Part shown: one piece after another, positions 5,981 to 6,085 of the stretch | Position numbering within the stretch: the stretch's first letter is position 1 | How the letters are laid out: each line of letters opens with the position of its first letter | NCBI GenBank assembly: GCA_900756555.1 | Contig: CAAEKP010000137.1 | Span: 1 to 6,085, forward strand | DNA from: Peptococcaceae bacterium | GTDB taxonomy: Bacteria > Bacillota > Peptococcia > Peptococcales > Peptococcaceae | DNA: 6,085 bases | Direction of reading: 5' to 3' | Program-made: the position numbers and the translations under genes | The notes under the pieces: model-generated | The model's database searches: none | Told to the model about the DNA's origin: nothing | Seen by the model: only the letters and a program-made list of their open reading frames with translations

Positions 5981-5990
5981 AAAAAAGGTG

Positions 5991-6019
5991 TTGACAGGAA
6001 GTTGATGGCGTGGTAATAT
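5991..6019 (+). promoter_or_regulatory. rRNA operon promoter P2
   Basis: A perfect TTGACA (5991-5996), a 17-base spacer and TAATAT (6014-6019) predict a start near 6026. Its -35, spacer length and -10 are identical to those of P1, 104 bases upstream. This tandem arrangement is usual for rRNA operons. Confidence 0.88.
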
Positions 6020-6025
6020 ATAAAA

Positions 6026-6041
6026 GCTGTCGCGAGACAGC
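6026..6041 (+). ncRNA. GNRA-capped hairpin at the 5' end of the rRNA leader
   Basis: GCTGTC-GCGA-GACAGC is a perfect 6-bp stem with a GCGA tetraloop. It begins at the predicted P2 start, so the precursor rRNA from P2 would start with this hairpin. Confidence 0.6.
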
Positions 6042-6043
6042 GG

Positions 6044-6085
6044 AGCTCTTTGAAAATTAAACAGAAGAAAGCGAACAAAACCAGA
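6044..6085 (+). promoter_or_regulatory. rRNA leader with boxA-like antitermination element; 16S gene lies beyond the window
   Basis: AGCTCTTTGAAAA (6044-6056) resembles the boxA found ahead of 16S genes in Bacillota, where Nus factors load to prevent premature termination. The rest, AACAGAAGAAAGCGAAC and onward, is typical leader. No 16S sequence is reached by base 6085. Confidence 0.75.

Noticed and set aside
5945..5990. Nested hairpin as a terminator of the methyltransferase gene
   Set aside because: It is followed by A residues rather than T on the plus strand and lies downstream of rRNA promoter P1.

Overview
The window looks like a chromosomal segment of a low-to-moderate-GC, Gram-positive-lineage anaerobe-type bacterium (Bacillota; Negativicutes such as Phascolarctobacterium or Acidaminococcus relatives are a guess). 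The reasons are AGGAGG-type ribosome binding sites, A/T-rich intergenic DNA, hairpin-plus-T-run terminators, a tRNA gene without an encoded CCA, and a Firmicutes-style rRNA leader (GAGCTCTTTGAAAA). No mobile element, CRISPR array or phage gene was seen.

Layout. The left edge holds the 3' end of an unrecognised gene (2-310), closed by a strong terminator. A promoter region with a TATAAT box, a poor -35 and two inverted repeats leads into a divergent SLC13/DASS-like permease (527-1969). After 96 bases of palindrome-rich A/T DNA comes a 667-residue cytoplasmic alkaline-phosphatase-superfamily enzyme (2066-4069) with an excellent Shine-Dalgarno sequence and codon use typical of high expression. 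It ends at a strong terminator. A near-consensus promoter then drives a Crp/Fnr-family regulator (4254-4937). This gene converges on a tRNA-Leu(GAG) gene on the minus strand (5017-5098), and the two share a bidirectional terminator. A small class I methyltransferase-like gene (5179-5838) follows. The right end (5861-6085) is the promoter and leader region of an rRNA operon: two tandem TTGACA-N17-TAATAT promoters, hairpins and a boxA-like element. The 16S gene itself lies beyond the window.

How the genes may work together. The permease, the phosphatase-superfamily enzyme and the Crp/Fnr regulator form a plausible nutrient module: import of an anionic organic compound, intracellular hydrolysis of a phosphate ester or phosphonate bond, and control through the 14-bp TGTTG-N4-CAACA box upstream of the permease. 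Domain recognition is fairly secure. The substrate, the operon structure and the regulator-operator link are inference. The tRNA, methyltransferase and rRNA leader are ordinary chromosomal neighbours, although the methyltransferase gene has no visible terminator before the rRNA promoters.
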